Shown here one piece after another: positions 25,422 through 34,955 of a stretch of DNA of 64,000 nucleotides. The notes under the pieces were generated by a model, which saw nothing but the letters and a program-made list of their open reading frames with translations, did no database searches and had not been told where the DNA came from. A program made the translations under genes and the position numbers. The first letter of the stretch is position 1, and each line of letters starts with the position of its first letter. Origin of the DNA: UMGS1002 sp964570825 (GTDB lineage Bacteria > Bacillota > Clostridia > Oscillospirales > CAG-272); NCBI GenBank assembly GCA_964570825.1, contig CAZMZJ010000002.1:121454-185453 (forward strand), written 5' to 3'.

Positions 25422-27458
25422 TTATTTGTTGAAATAAACCTTGAACACTTTTCCAATCGTATAAGCGGCAATCGAGCCGGCGTGTCCCTGCTCGATGACG
25501 CAGACGGCAGCGACCTCCGGATCGTTGTATGGCGCGACGGCCTCGAACAGTGCGTTTTCGCTTTTGGTTGTGCCGACCTGAGCGGTTCCGGTTTTTCCGC
25601 CGACCTGTGCTGAAACCCCGCGGAAAGTACTTGTGAGCGCAGACGACGATGTGACGACGCTCCTCATCGCGTCAAGCAGCACCTGCCGGTGATAGGCGCT
25701 CAGCGGCGCCCGGCTAAGGACAGTCGGGGCAGCAGATACAGCCGTGCTGTCGTCCGCGAAATTTTTGACAGCGTAAAGCAGCGTAGCGGCATACCGCGTG
25801 CCGCCGTTTGCAATTGCCGCTATATACATATTTATCTGAAGCGGCGAAAACAGGTTTTCCGACTGTCCAATGGCGGCGACGATAGTATCCGTCTCCTTCC
25901 ACGGAGCGAGATTATTCGCTTCCCTGTAAGACGGACCGGCAAGAATTCCCGTCGCGCCGCCGAGTTCAAACCCCGTCGGCTCGCCGAGGCCGAGCAGCTT
26001 CATGTAGTCGTTCATCGCTGAAATGCCGAGCTGACGTCCGACCTCATAGAAGAAATAGTTGCACGACACCTCTATCGCCTTGCTGACGTTTATCGGCCCG
26101 TGCGACAATCCTGTGCTCGTATAATACCAGCAGCGCGGCTGATAATCGGGGAAATAAGTATAGATACCTTTCGTATCGATTATGGTATCGGGAGTTATTG
26201 TTCCGTTCTCGAGCGCAGCGGCGGCGACTCCGATTTTGAATGTCGAGCCGGGCGCGTAAAGTCCGTTTATAGCGCGGTTCAGCAGCGGGCTGACCTCGGC
26301 CGACGAGAGCGCGGCGTAATCCTTATTATATGTGGTAAGGTCGTACGTCGGATAGGACGCCATTGCCAGCACCTGTCCGGTATCGACGTCCAGCATTGTG
26401 AACGCTCCTGCCGACGCATCCTCTCCTGTGAGGTTTCCGGTAGCTTTTGATCTTGCGTATTCGACGTTTTCAGCGAGAGCGTCCTCGGCGGCAATCTGCA
26501 GATTGATATCGATAGTCAGCCAGATGTCGCGCCCGGCGACCGGTTCTGTTTTCACATACTGGTCAATAATGCAGCCGTCCTTGTCATATTCCGTAACCAT
26601 AACGCCGTCCGTCCCGCGCAGATAGTCCTCGAAAATCTTCTCGCAGCCCGATATTCCCACCATTGCGTCCATCGAGTAGCCTTTTTTCTTGTACTCCGGC
26701 CAGTCCTCGGCGTAAATTTTGCCGAGCTGCCCCAGGATATGCGAGGCGTAGCCCGGATATAGGTATTTCCGCGTGCTGACTGTTTTTATCACGCCGCCAT
26801 TAATTCCGCTCTCGCTTACTGAAGTAATAAGGTCAAGCCCTATGTTTTTTACGAGCGTGTAGCTTCCGGAATCATAGAATCCGGCAGCAATCAGGCTCCA
26901 GCGCAAACGCATAATCAGCAAGGCTTCCTCATTGGTGCAGGTGAGATTTCCGTCGCCGTCGAGCAGGTCGTACCGTTTTGCGAGATATTTGGCGAGTTCG
27001 GGCGCGGTTATATTTTTTTTGCGCTTGTACCAGCTGACAATGCTTGCCTTCACCGCCTCGGCGCCCTCGCCGCCTGCATATTCCATATTGGGATATGTGC
27101 CGGTGAGCGGATAATCGTCGCAGAGGATAACGTCATACCCTGCGGCCGCGGCTTTTCCGGCAAGGCTTAGGAAAACCATATTTTCCTCTTTTACCGAAGA
27201 CGGGAGCGAAAAATAATCGATTGCAAGGTCGTATGTATATTCGTTTGTTACCAGAATCCTGCCGTTTCTGTCGCAGATGCTGCCGCGCTGCGCTATTATC
27301 GGCGACTCCTTGACGAACGCCGCCTTGGCGGAAGAGGGGGCGTAGGCGTCGCGGTTTATAATCTGAAGGCTTATCAGCCTTGCGGTGAAGACGGCGCAGG
27401 CAAGGCAAAAAAAGGCCGCGACCGCGGTAATTCTTGTTATCGCCCGTCGTCCGTTCAT
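25422..27458 (-). CDS. mrdA: penicillin-binding protein 2 (elongasome transpeptidase)
   Basis: A 678-residue class-B PBP that crosslinks peptidoglycan outside the membrane during cell elongation. It has one membrane segment (about 8-30), a PBP dimerisation/pedestal domain (QRGSICDRNGRIL, the family's RGxIxDRNG element), and a transpeptidase domain. The active-site motifs are intact: STFK (Ser405), SCN (465-467) and KTGTA (from 622). It is the last gene of the maf-mreBCD cluster, as expected for MrdA rather than a divisome PBP. A CPBP protease gene separates it from mreD. Normal length. Confidence 0.94.
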   Translation of the reverse strand: MNGRRAITRITAVAAFFCLACAVFTARLISLQIINRDAYAPSSAKAAFVKESPIIAQRGSICDRNGRILVTNEYTYDLAIDYFSLPSSVKEENMVFLSLAGKAAAAGYDVILCDDYPLTGTYPNMEYAGGEGAEAVKASIVSWYKRKKNITAPELAKYLAKRYDLLDGDGNLTCTNEEALLIMRLRWSLIAAGFYDSGSYTLVKNIGLDLITSVSESGINGGVIKTVSTRKYLYPGYASHILGQLGKIYAEDWPEYKKKGYSMDAMVGISGCEKIFEDYLRGTDGVMVTEYDKDGCIIDQYVKTEPVAGRDIWLTIDINLQIAAEDALAENVEYARSKATGNLTGEDASAGAFTMLDVDTGQVLAMASYPTYDLTTYNKDYAALSSAEVSPLLNRAINGLYAPGSTFKIGVAAAALENGTITPDTIIDTKGIYTYFPDYQPRCWYYTSTGLSHGPINVSKAIEVSCNYFFYEVGRQLGISAMNDYMKLLGLGEPTGFELGGATGILAGPSYREANNLAPWKETDTIVAAIGQSENLFSPLQINMYIAAIANGGTRYAATLLYAVKNFADDSTAVSAAPTVLSRAPLSAYHRQVLLDAMRSVVTSSSALTSTFRGVSAQVGGKTGTAQVGTTKSENALFEAVAPYNDPEVAAVCVIEQGHAGSIAAYTIGKVFKVYFNK

Positions 27459-27507
27459 AATTCTGCTCCTTCCGGTACGAGTTAAGTTCCGAATCCGCCT
27501 CGGCTGG

Positions 27508-28557
27508 TTAAAACAGCGACCATACCATAATAACCAAGCAGATCGTTATCATCGCCACCACACCGACGTTCATATAAACAACACCGCCCACATCTTCAGG
27601 CGGAAGCTCGTGGTCTGTTTTTCCGAATATGATTTTCTTTTTATTCATGCCTACGATAAACAGAACGAGGCCGATTATCGCAAGGTTAATTACTAAAAAA
27701 GCATATGCTAATATGCCGGCTAAATAAGGCAGGGCCGGTTCTACCGCCCTGATAAAGGCGGTGATTTTTTCCTCATCTGTCAGGCCGTCAAGAGTACTCT
27801 GAAAAGTTCCGCTGATGACCGAATCCGGCAGCTTTTCTCTAATATTTTGCACAAGCCAGGTTGTCAAAACGCCGCTGATCAGGTTTATGCCCATGTGCAA
27901 AAAGATCGTGTTGCGGATTTTTCCGGTGCGCATATAAATATATCCGAGCACAAGACCGAGCGCGAACGCATAGAAGAACTGATAAAAGTTGCCGTGGAAA
28001 AGCGCGAACATAACTGCCGAGAAGAAGATGGCTGTTTTTTCGCCGTAAGCGCGGGTGCGGTCGATGACGGTTTTGCGGAAAACCAGCTCCTCGACGACGG
28101 GTCCAATAATCCCGGCAATAATCAGATTTGCAAGCAGATTCGAGCTGCTGAGCATTTCCATAACCTTGTTATCCGGCGTGTTGCCGGTAAGCTTGCCGAG
28201 GGCGGCCATCAGAAAGCCCGAGATAAGGTTGCCGCCATAAATAAATGCCGCCGCCACTGCAACCAGCGCGAACCATTGACCCGGCCTCATTGTATTTTTT
28301 GGGGGAGCTGCTTTCGGCAGCTTTCTCACAAGCAAAAGGAAAATCGGAACCGCGGCAAGATACATCGGGACAGCCGACGCCGTCAGCAGAAACCAGTCTG
28401 TGCTGATAATTTCCTTTGCGTATCTTTCCGCGAGCAGATATATAATATAGGGAACGACGGCCATAAGCAGTATCATTGCCGACGCCGCCAATCCTATTTT
28501 TGAAAACTGTTTTCTTGCTTTCTTTTTGTCGGTCAGTGTTTCGTTGTAGAAGTCCAT
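27508..28557 (-). CDS. CPBP family intramembrane metalloprotease
   Basis: A 349-residue membrane protein with about eight hydrophobic segments and the Abi/CPBP active-site set: EELVFR (Glu-Glu with Arg), FALFHGNFYQ and HMGINL. These proteases (Rce1/MroQ relatives) cut membrane peptides within the bilayer; some act in peptide or bacteriocin maturation and immunity. AAAGGA lies 9 nt before the ATG. It sits 57 bp downstream of mreD and 49 bp upstream of the PBP2 gene, so it seems to be part of the elongation operon, an uncommon position. Its substrate is unknown; a link to cell-wall growth is inferred from position only. Confidence 0.9.
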   Translation of the reverse strand: MDFYNETLTDKKKARKQFSKIGLAASAMILLMAVVPYIIYLLAERYAKEIISTDWFLLTASAVPMYLAAVPIFLLLVRKLPKAAPPKNTMRPGQWFALVAVAAAFIYGGNLISGFLMAALGKLTGNTPDNKVMEMLSSSNLLANLIIAGIIGPVVEELVFRKTVIDRTRAYGEKTAIFFSAVMFALFHGNFYQFFYAFALGLVLGYIYMRTGKIRNTIFLHMGINLISGVLTTWLVQNIREKLPDSVISGTFQSTLDGLTDEEKITAFIRAVEPALPYLAGILAYAFLVINLAIIGLVLFIVGMNKKKIIFGKTDHELPPEDVGGVVYMNVGVVAMITICLVIMVWSLF

Positions 28558-28614
28558 ACCGGGATTCCTTTCAAACTACATTAAAATAAAAGTCAAAAGA
28601 ACCTGATTGAATCA

Positions 28615-29172
28615 TCAGCTGATAATCCTGTCCCTGCCGGTTTTTCCGGCCAGCTTCGCGCAGAACCGCGCGAGAAACATCACCGGAATCCCGAAAAGGA
28701 AGGTGAAAAGCAGTTCGGGCAGGAGGGTGTGAACAAGCAGGAGCGCCGGTCTTACCTCCGGCGCCGACGCGTAAGCGCACACGACGGTAAGCAAAAGGTT
28801 CATGCCGGCGACGCCGCCGAGGCAAAGCGAGAAGGGCAGCGGTTCGCGGGGCAGAGCCTTTTCCGCGGCGAGCCCGCAGAAAAACCCTGCGGCAAAACCG
28901 GCCACGGGCATAACGGAAACGGCTGCGCTTCCGAGCGCGTCAAGAGCGGCTCCGGCGGCGATTCCCGCGACGGCTCCGGCCCGATCCGAGTCAAAAAACC
29001 CGACCGCGGCGGCGGCGGCAAGCACGAGATTCGGCACCGCGCCCTCGAAAAGGGGAATAAACGGCAGGGATGTCTGAATTATAATGAGCAAAAACATCAT
29101 TATCCCGTAAATGATAATCCGGCGGATGATAGCCGAGGTTGGAGTGAAGAAAAACCTGCCGCGGATTCTCAT
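28615..29172 (-). CDS. mreD: rod shape-determining protein MreD
   Basis: A 185-residue protein with about five hydrophobic segments and few recognisable motifs, as usual for MreD. Identity rests on length, membrane topology (MMFLLIIIQTSLPFI at the start) and its position just after mreC, with an ATGA overlap of 4 nt that implies coupled translation. MreD is a membrane subunit of the elongasome that links MreC, MreB and the PBPs. Confidence 0.88.
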   Translation of the reverse strand: MRIRGRFFFTPTSAIIRRIIIYGIMMFLLIIIQTSLPFIPLFEGAVPNLVLAAAAAVGFFDSDRAGAVAGIAAGAALDALGSAAVSVMPVAGFAAGFFCGLAAEKALPREPLPFSLCLGGVAGMNLLLTVVCAYASAPEVRPALLLVHTLLPELLFTFLFGIPVMFLARFCAKLAGKTGRDRIIS

Positions 29173-30035
29173 GACTGGCCTCCCGACGCGTCGGCTTCGG
29201 TTTGTGCGGTCACCTTATATGACGTGATAATCATCACCCGCGAAATATTCTTCAAATCGGCAGACGGCCTGACCGTCACCTCGAATGTCCTGCTGTACGG
29301 GTCCGGGACGACCTTTTCGACCGTGCCGACGGTGATTCCGGGCGGGTAGATATTTCCTTTGCCAGAGGTTATAACAAGGTCGCCTTCGGCGATTTCGCCG
29401 CCGTTTTCGACGTACGACATTCTGCACAGTCCTTCGGCGCGCAGCGAGTAGTCGCCGGTGACAAGGCCCGACGCTCCGGTTCTTTCTATGTAGGCTCCCA
29501 CGGCGGCTGTGGTTTCGGTAATCGGGACCACCTTGCACCATGAAAGTCCGGCTTCCTTGACGTATCCGACGACTCCCTCTGCGGTAATGACCGCCATTCC
29601 GGGGCCGACGCCGTGGAGAGTTCCGCGGTTGAGGGTATAGACCGTCATATAGCTGCCCGATTCACGCCCGATGACGAGAGCGTCGACAAGGCTCCATTCG
29701 GGTGAAAGGCTCTCAAGGCCGAGATATTCGCGCAGCGACTCGTTCTCTGCGGCGTCGGCCTGCGCGGCGGCAAGCTGTTCGCGGAGCTCGGCGTTCTCTT
29801 TTTTCAGAGCCTGGTTCTCCTCGGCAAGGCGTCTGAATCCGGCGAAGTATTCGGAAAAGCCCGCGATTCCGTCCGCGATTTTAGCTCCGCACCAGCGGAA
29901 AGGGACGGCTATTGTTCCGAAAATGCTGCGCAAAGGGGATTCGATTCCCATTATGGAAAGCACTGTGGCGCAGGTGGCGATAATCAGGGCGGCCGAGAGA
30001 GCGGCAATGAAAAACCTATTTTTGAACAAACGCAT
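29169..30035 (-). CDS. mreC: rod shape-determining protein MreC
   Basis: A 288-residue bitopic protein: membrane segment about residues 8-28, a coiled coil (about 68-100, LAEENQALKKENAELREQL) and the C-terminal double beta-barrel with GVVGYVKEAGLSWCKVVPIT and VENGGEIAEGDLVITSG. MreC forms extracytoplasmic filaments that activate PBP2. AAGGAGAG precedes the ATG. It is 56 bp downstream of mreB. The C-terminal tail is polar and short. Confidence 0.95.
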   Translation of the reverse strand: MRLFKNRFFIAALSAALIIATCATVLSIMGIESPLRSIFGTIAVPFRWCGAKIADGIAGFSEYFAGFRRLAEENQALKKENAELREQLAAAQADAAENESLREYLGLESLSPEWSLVDALVIGRESGSYMTVYTLNRGTLHGVGPGMAVITAEGVVGYVKEAGLSWCKVVPITETTAAVGAYIERTGASGLVTGDYSLRAEGLCRMSYVENGGEIAEGDLVITSGKGNIYPPGITVGTVEKVVPDPYSRTFEVTVRPSADLKNISRVMIITSYKVTAQTEADASGGQS

Positions 30036-30091
30036 ATGCTCTCTCCTTTTCGATATTTTCGGTTACAGATTTTGACGCCTTATGGCGCGTT

Positions 30092-31093
30092 TTATGCCCT
30101 GTATCTGACATACCTTGACGCCGCCGGGTTTCCGAGGCACCAGTGGATGCCGCGGCTGACGCAGTCCGGGGCGCCCGCGGCGCGTGAGGTCCGGATGCCG
30201 AGGGTTTTTGTTATGAGTTCGGGGAGCCCGTCGAGCATGGCGCCGCCGCCCGAGAGGATGATGCCGTTGTCGCATATATCTGAGGCAAGCTCGGGGGGAG
30301 TTTCCTCAAGTGTGGTTTTGATCATGCCGATTATCTGTTCGAGTCGGCTGCGGATGGCCTCGCGGACGTCGCTTGTGGTGACGTTCACCGTTGCGGTCAG
30401 TCCGCCCTTAAGGTCGCGTCCGGCGACGGGGATTGTTCCGCGTTCGAATTTAGGCCAGGCCGAACCTATGCGGACCTTAAGCGCCTCCGCCGTCGGCTCG
30501 CCGGTAAGAACCTCGTATTTTTTTCGCAGGTACTGCACGACGGCGCGGTCGAGCTCGACGCCGCCGACCCGAATCGAGTCCGATACAACTATGCCCCCCA
30601 TGCTCATCACCGCGGCCTGCGAGCAGCCGCCGCCGATATTTACAATCATGGTCCCCTTCGGTCCCGCGATCCTGAGCCCGGCGCCGAGGGCGGCTGCGAG
30701 CGGCGACTCAATTATGAAAACCTGACGCGCGCCGGCGTCGTAGACAGTGTCCTCGAGAGCCCGGCGCTCGACCTCGTTGATGTTGCAGGGTACGGAAACT
30801 ATGACGTCCGGCCGGTGAAAAAGGGATACCGCCTCAAGCCGGCTGAAATAGCGTTTAAGCATCCTGACCGCCGCCTCGGGCTCGGCGATGACTCCTCCCT
30901 GGACCGGGCGGTAAGCCTCGATGCCCGCCGGAGTTTTGCCGAGCATTCGTTTAGCCTCAGCGCCTATGGCGACGGTTTTGCCGCTTTTTTTATCAAGCGC
31001 CGCGGCGGTAGGGACCGAGAGGACTATTCCTTTTTCTTTTGTAATGATCCGTGTGTTCGAGCTGCCGAGATCAAGCCCGAGCTGCTTTATCAT
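30092..31093 (-). CDS. mreB: MreB-like rod shape-determining actin homologue (divergent)
   Basis: A 333-residue actin-fold protein; the ATG of MIKQLGLDLGSSNT is used because the longer frame adds 41 residues that are not MreB-like. The phosphate-1 loop Asp (DLGSSNT) and the catalytic Glu in ESPLAAALG are present, as is the LSGGGAMLDGLPELI motif near the C-terminus. Two usually conserved acidic residues are changed: phosphate-2, normally DIGGGTT, reads NIGGGCS (Asn152), and the GGD motif reads GGV. MreB polymers guide lateral wall synthesis at the membrane. The gene is second in the maf-mreBCD cluster, so the role is clear from context, but ATP turnover may be altered. Confidence 0.92.
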   Translation of the reverse strand: MIKQLGLDLGSSNTRIITKEKGIVLSVPTAAALDKKSGKTVAIGAEAKRMLGKTPAGIEAYRPVQGGVIAEPEAAVRMLKRYFSRLEAVSLFHRPDVIVSVPCNINEVERRALEDTVYDAGARQVFIIESPLAAALGAGLRIAGPKGTMIVNIGGGCSQAAVMSMGGIVVSDSIRVGGVELDRAVVQYLRKKYEVLTGEPTAEALKVRIGSAWPKFERGTIPVAGRDLKGGLTATVNVTTSDVREAIRSRLEQIIGMIKTTLEETPPELASDICDNGIILSGGGAMLDGLPELITKTLGIRTSRAAGAPDCVSRGIHWCLGNPAASRYVRYRA

Positions 31094-31140
31094 TGTTTTT
31101 CTTCTTCCTTCTTCCTTCGCATTTTTGGCAATAAGGCGTA

Positions 31141-31773
31141 TTATTTTATGCACTGCGCCGGTCTTTGCAGTGCCGTAAAGCAAAGAGAGGGGAGGTTTAT
31201 TCCGAACTTGTCCCAAAGAAGCTCCGACAGTTTTCTGACCGGCAGGCCGACCACTGTGAAGTAATCGCCCTTGATTTCTTCGATAAACAGGGCCGCCGCG
31301 CCCTGAACGGCATACGCTCCGGCTTTGTCCGCGTAATCAGCGGCGTTAAGATACCATTCGATATCGCCATCGCTCATCCTTGCAAAGGACACTTCTGTTT
31401 CCGATACGTCGTGCGCCTCCCTGCCTCCGTATATCGCCGCGATTCCGGTGTAAACCTTGTGGGCGCGGCCGGACATGGACAGGAGCATCTTTTTTGCCTC
31501 AGCGCGGTCGGCGGGTTTGCCGAATATTTCGCCGCCGCAGCAAACCACCGTGTCGGAGGATATTATAAGGGTATCGGAGATGTCGGCTCCGGCGTTCTTC
31601 AGCATATCGAGTACGGCTCTGCCCTTCCTCAGCGAAAGCTCGCGGACAAGAGCCGAGGGGTCTTTGATGTTTACCGACTCGTCGGCGTCAGACGCAATGA
31701 CCTCGAACTTCAATCCGAACCGGGAGAGGATTTCTTTTCTTCTTGGCGATTTTGACGCAAGGATTATTCTCAT
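31141..31773 (-). CDS. maf: Maf-like nucleoside triphosphate pyrophosphatase
   Basis: A 210-residue Maf/HAM1-related protein beginning RIILASKSPRRKEIL, the invariant Maf substrate-binding loop. SSDTVVCCGGEIFGKP carries the catalytic Asp, and AGAYAVQG and IKGDYFTVVGLP complete the family signature. Maf proteins hydrolyse modified or canonical dNTPs/UTP to monophosphates and can inhibit septation. It is the first gene of the mre cluster, the classical Firmicutes arrangement, and 47 bp upstream of mreB. SD AAGGAAG is about 13 nt away. No convincing promoter was found in the 196-bp spacer upstream. Confidence 0.95.
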   Translation of the reverse strand: MRIILASKSPRRKEILSRFGLKFEVIASDADESVNIKDPSALVRELSLRKGRAVLDMLKNAGADISDTLIISSDTVVCCGGEIFGKPADRAEAKKMLLSMSGRAHKVYTGIAAIYGGREAHDVSETEVSFARMSDGDIEWYLNAADYADKAGAYAVQGAAALFIEEIKGDYFTVVGLPVRKLSELLWDKFGINLPSLCFTALQRPAQCIK

Positions 31774-31969
31774 AATCTGCCGAACTTCCTTTTCAGCTGA
31801 ATTTTATGGTTTATGATGCATGCTTTTGCAATATGTTCTGCCGTTGAAAGCAAACCTGTGACCGGTTTATTGACAATTTGTAAATAATCTGTTAACAAGA
31901 TTGTTTATATATCTTAAATGCGCGCAAGAAATATTAAATAGTGCCTGCGTCCTGCCGGCATTCGCATAA

Positions 31970-34201
31970 CTAATCCTGATTTTTCTCCTTTTTGAAAAGG
32001 ATTATGCTCGATACAGTCAGTGCGGCGAGCGAAACTAACAGAATCGAACCCCACAAAACCGATTTTTTAATGAAATCCTTCGCCAGATCGGTCTCGATAA
32101 AGGGTCCGGTTGTGACAGGCTCGGTTTTTGCCGGATCTGTCACGGGTTCTGTGACAGGCGGCTCGGTCACCGGTTCGGTGACGGTCACGGGCTCGGGGGT
32201 TGTCACAGGCTCGGATGTCGTGGTCTCTTGCGGGGTAGTAACCGGGATTTCTCTGAAGGTCAGCGAAACCGAAACATCCTTTGACGGCATGATAAATGAC
32301 GCGCCGAGCTCGCCTTTTGACATGAAATTTACACCGTCAGTTATGCTCCATGTGCCGACTTCCATTCCCTCCGGTGGGGTATCGGCGGTAATCAGTACGA
32401 TGTCGTTTGGATAATAGGAACCGCCGCCCGTCGCTCCGGTGACTGTCACCGTATACGCGGTAAGCCAGCGTTTGTCGGTAAGGCTGTAAGCCAGCTTGCG
32501 AACCCCGGTATACTCCCCGATACCGGTGAAAACAAGTTCCACACGGTTGTACTCGGCGTTGTAATTTTCGATATATGTATAATCGGCGCCGGCCGTCAGC
32601 GTCATGCCGCGGAAAGTAATATCAACCGAGGTCATCATGCTCCCCTTTGGGTTTTCGGGATTTATGACGGGAGTTATCACCGCATAAGCCATATGGTATC
32701 TTACATAACTTGCCGAACATCCGGTACAGCGGAAGGTTTCGACGCCGTCGACAATGCCGGTGCTGACAAAGTGATGCTCTGTCATCGGATATGTTTCCGT
32801 ATAGCTCTGCCCGCTGAACGGGCAGTAGAATTCGGACACCCCCTCATGCGAGCAGGAAACCGCCGTGATAATTTTTTCTATGTAAAAACAATCGTAAAAC
32901 CAAGTAACTGCACGGTATCCGACATATTCGGAAAACGTGCCGTTCGGATACCATTTCCCGTCGGTCAAATTCCACTTGGTGCCGTTTTTGATGTAAACCG
33001 TCATGTCGCTCACCCCGGCGAATGACACAAGCGATGCAACTGTATTTTTATAATCGCATTCAGGTTCACCGCCCTCACATATCAGTGCGGCAAGCGACGA
33101 GCAGCTTCGGAAAGCCTCGGCTCCGATCGCCGTAACGCTCGAGGGCAGCTTGACAACCGAAAGCGAGGTGCAGCCCAAAAACGCCGCCGAACCGATTTTT
33201 CCGACTCCAAAAGGAACAGAGATGCTCTTCAGCGACGTGCAGTTTCTGAAAGTATTCTGACCGATATCGCAGTCGAGAGAACGCGGCAGACGAATATGCT
33301 CGAGCGCAGAACTGCCCGAAAATACAGCGTTGTTGATTGTTTTAACCTTGTCCGGCAAAACGATTATTTTTGTTCCGGCGCACCTGCCAGCATCGGCCGA
33401 AAAAGCGCTGTCGCCTATTGAGATTACGTTTTTTCCGTTTATTGTGTCCGGGATGACGACAGCCTCGGCGCCGTTTTCGCACGACGTTATTTTTATTCCG
33501 GTGATGTATGCCGAATATTTAAGATTTCCGACCGGCGTCACCGCCGAAAATTCAAGCTTCTCCGCCTCTGCGAACGCCTCGGCAGCAGAACCTATGAAGG
33601 CATATATTTTTGCCTTTCCGAAGCATCCCGCCCCGTATATCGCCGAATCCGACGCGTTTGCAGCCACGATGAATTCAAGAGAAGCGCAGCCGGAAAAAGC
33701 TCTGTCGCCGACATAGGTCAGCGTTTCCGGCAGATATAAGTAACCGAGCGAGCCGCAGCCCGAAAAAGCCCGCGCGCCAATTTTTACAAGTCCGCTTGTA
33801 AAATCTATCAGCGAGAGAGAAGTACAGCCGGAAAAGGCGTCGTCGCCGATTTCTTTGACAGATTCAGGCAGAATGATGGCTGTCAGGGCCGTGCATCCGG
33901 CGAAAGCCGACGCACCGATTTTTGACACGCCCTCGCATATATATAATCCGGAAATTTCGGTATGCCCGGCAAAAACTCCCTCGCCTACCTCTTTAACCGG
34001 CTTGCCGCCGAGCGTATCCGGCACGGCAACGTTTTTACTGCTTCCGTTATATGCAGTAATGGTAACACTGCCGTCTGCCCCGACGGTGTATTCATAATCC
34101 TTTACGCTTCCGTCAGCCGAAGCCGCAAGCAAAAGCTGCATGGCCGCAAGCAGAGCTGCCGCCGCGGCGGAAATTATTCTCTTAAGCATTGTGATTTTCA
34201 T
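31970..34201 (-). CDS. BspA-type leucine-rich surface protein with C-terminal membrane anchor
   Basis: A 743-residue exported protein; a second in-frame ATG (MLKRIISAAAAALLAAMQ) four codons in may be the true start, as SD signals are weak. After the signal peptide come about 11 LRR_5/BspA repeats in two blocks (for example KIGASAFAGCTAL, EIGDDAFSGCTSL, KIGSAAFLGCTSL). A mixed beta region follows (YTVTVTGATGGGSYYPNDIV resembles a bacterial Ig/repeat segment). Next is a Pro/Thr linker with EPVT repeats, and a final membrane segment ends in FKKEKNQD. It would be held at the outer face of the membrane. The start is 8 bp after the dut stop, so the two are probably co-transcribed. Ligand unknown. 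Confidence 0.88.
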   Translation of the reverse strand: MKITMLKRIISAAAAALLAAMQLLLAASADGSVKDYEYTVGADGSVTITAYNGSSKNVAVPDTLGGKPVKEVGEGVFAGHTEISGLYICEGVSKIGASAFAGCTALTAIILPESVKEIGDDAFSGCTSLSLIDFTSGLVKIGARAFSGCGSLGYLYLPETLTYVGDRAFSGCASLEFIVAANASDSAIYGAGCFGKAKIYAFIGSAAEAFAEAEKLEFSAVTPVGNLKYSAYITGIKITSCENGAEAVVIPDTINGKNVISIGDSAFSADAGRCAGTKIIVLPDKVKTINNAVFSGSSALEHIRLPRSLDCDIGQNTFRNCTSLKSISVPFGVGKIGSAAFLGCTSLSVVKLPSSVTAIGAEAFRSCSSLAALICEGGEPECDYKNTVASLVSFAGVSDMTVYIKNGTKWNLTDGKWYPNGTFSEYVGYRAVTWFYDCFYIEKIITAVSCSHEGVSEFYCPFSGQSYTETYPMTEHHFVSTGIVDGVETFRCTGCSASYVRYHMAYAVITPVINPENPKGSMMTSVDITFRGMTLTAGADYTYIENYNAEYNRVELVFTGIGEYTGVRKLAYSLTDKRWLTAYTVTVTGATGGGSYYPNDIVLITADTPPEGMEVGTWSITDGVNFMSKGELGASFIMPSKDVSVSLTFREIPVTTPQETTTSEPVTTPEPVTVTEPVTEPPVTEPVTDPAKTEPVTTGPFIETDLAKDFIKKSVLWGSILLVSLAALTVSSIILFKKEKNQD

Positions 34202-34209
34202 TCCAAACC

Positions 34210-34656
34210 CTATTTGACTCCCGTTGAGCCGAATCCGCCCGCGCCGCGCCGCGTATCGTCAAGTTCTTCCGCTTCAATCAGCTTTGCGTGAAACACCGGA
34301 ATGAACATGAGCTGCGCAATCCTGTCGCCGTCGTTTATCCGGAATTCCTGTCCCGAGGTGTTGATAAGTCCAACCTGTATCTCTCCCCGGTAATCCGAAT
34401 CAATGACGCCTATTCCGTTCGAAAGCGCGATTCCGTGTTTTACCGCAAGTCCGCTCCGCGCCGCTATTATCGCCACCGCGCCGCGGGTCTGTGGAGATAT
34501 GGCAATCCCTGTGGGTATAAGTGCGCGACCTCCTGCAGGGATGACCACGCTCCCTCCCTCAAGCGCCGCGCGCAGGTCAAGCGCCGCCGAACCGTCTGTC
34601 GCATAGGCCGGGAGAGACGCGCCGCGCGTTAGTTTTACTTTTATATCGATATCCAT
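34210..34656 (-). CDS. dut: deoxyuridine 5'-triphosphate nucleotidohydrolase
   Basis: A 148-residue trimeric dUTPase. All five motifs are visible: AALDLRAAL, AARSGLAVKHGI, NGIGVIDSDYRGEI, GDRIAQLMFIP and the C-terminal P-loop-like RGAGGFGSTG. It hydrolyses dUTP to dUMP and PPi, keeping uracil out of DNA. AAGGA precedes the ATG. The downstream surface-protein gene starts 8 bp after the stop, an odd operon partner. Confidence 0.96.
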   Translation of the reverse strand: MDIDIKVKLTRGASLPAYATDGSAALDLRAALEGGSVVIPAGGRALIPTGIAISPQTRGAVAIIAARSGLAVKHGIALSNGIGVIDSDYRGEIQVGLINTSGQEFRINDGDRIAQLMFIPVFHAKLIEAEELDDTRRGAGGFGSTGVK

Positions 34657-34926
34657 TTGTTTTTCCTTAAAGATAATTTCAGGCTGCAGATATAAACAGC
34701 CATGTTAAGTATAACATAATACATTATGTATTTCAATACACATACGCATGAAGTTTTGTGAAAATTAAGAATTGAAAACATCCAGGAAAATTACGCTATA
34801 ATCTTAATATTATCGGTATTATTTTACTTTATTGTTATATATTACATAATAGGCCGGATTAGTGTCGATACTATCTTAAAAAAGAATCCCAAAAATCTCT
34901 GCCTGAGCAACCGTGTCCTCAGCCTG

Positions 34927-34955
34927 TTGACAAAACCACGTCCCCGTATTATAAT
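34927..34955 (+). promoter_or_regulatory. perfect-consensus promoter of acyl-CoA synthetase gene
   Basis: TTGACA, a 17-bp spacer, TATAAT, about 100 bp before the start codon. The remainder of the 399-bp spacer after dut is AT-rich and holds no gene. Confidence 0.85.

Noticed and set aside
25022..25471. Ala/Val-rich minus-strand frame under the surface protein gene
   Set aside because: Composition is the mirror of the Thr/Pro linker repeats; no start signal, and it runs through the 25390 hairpin.
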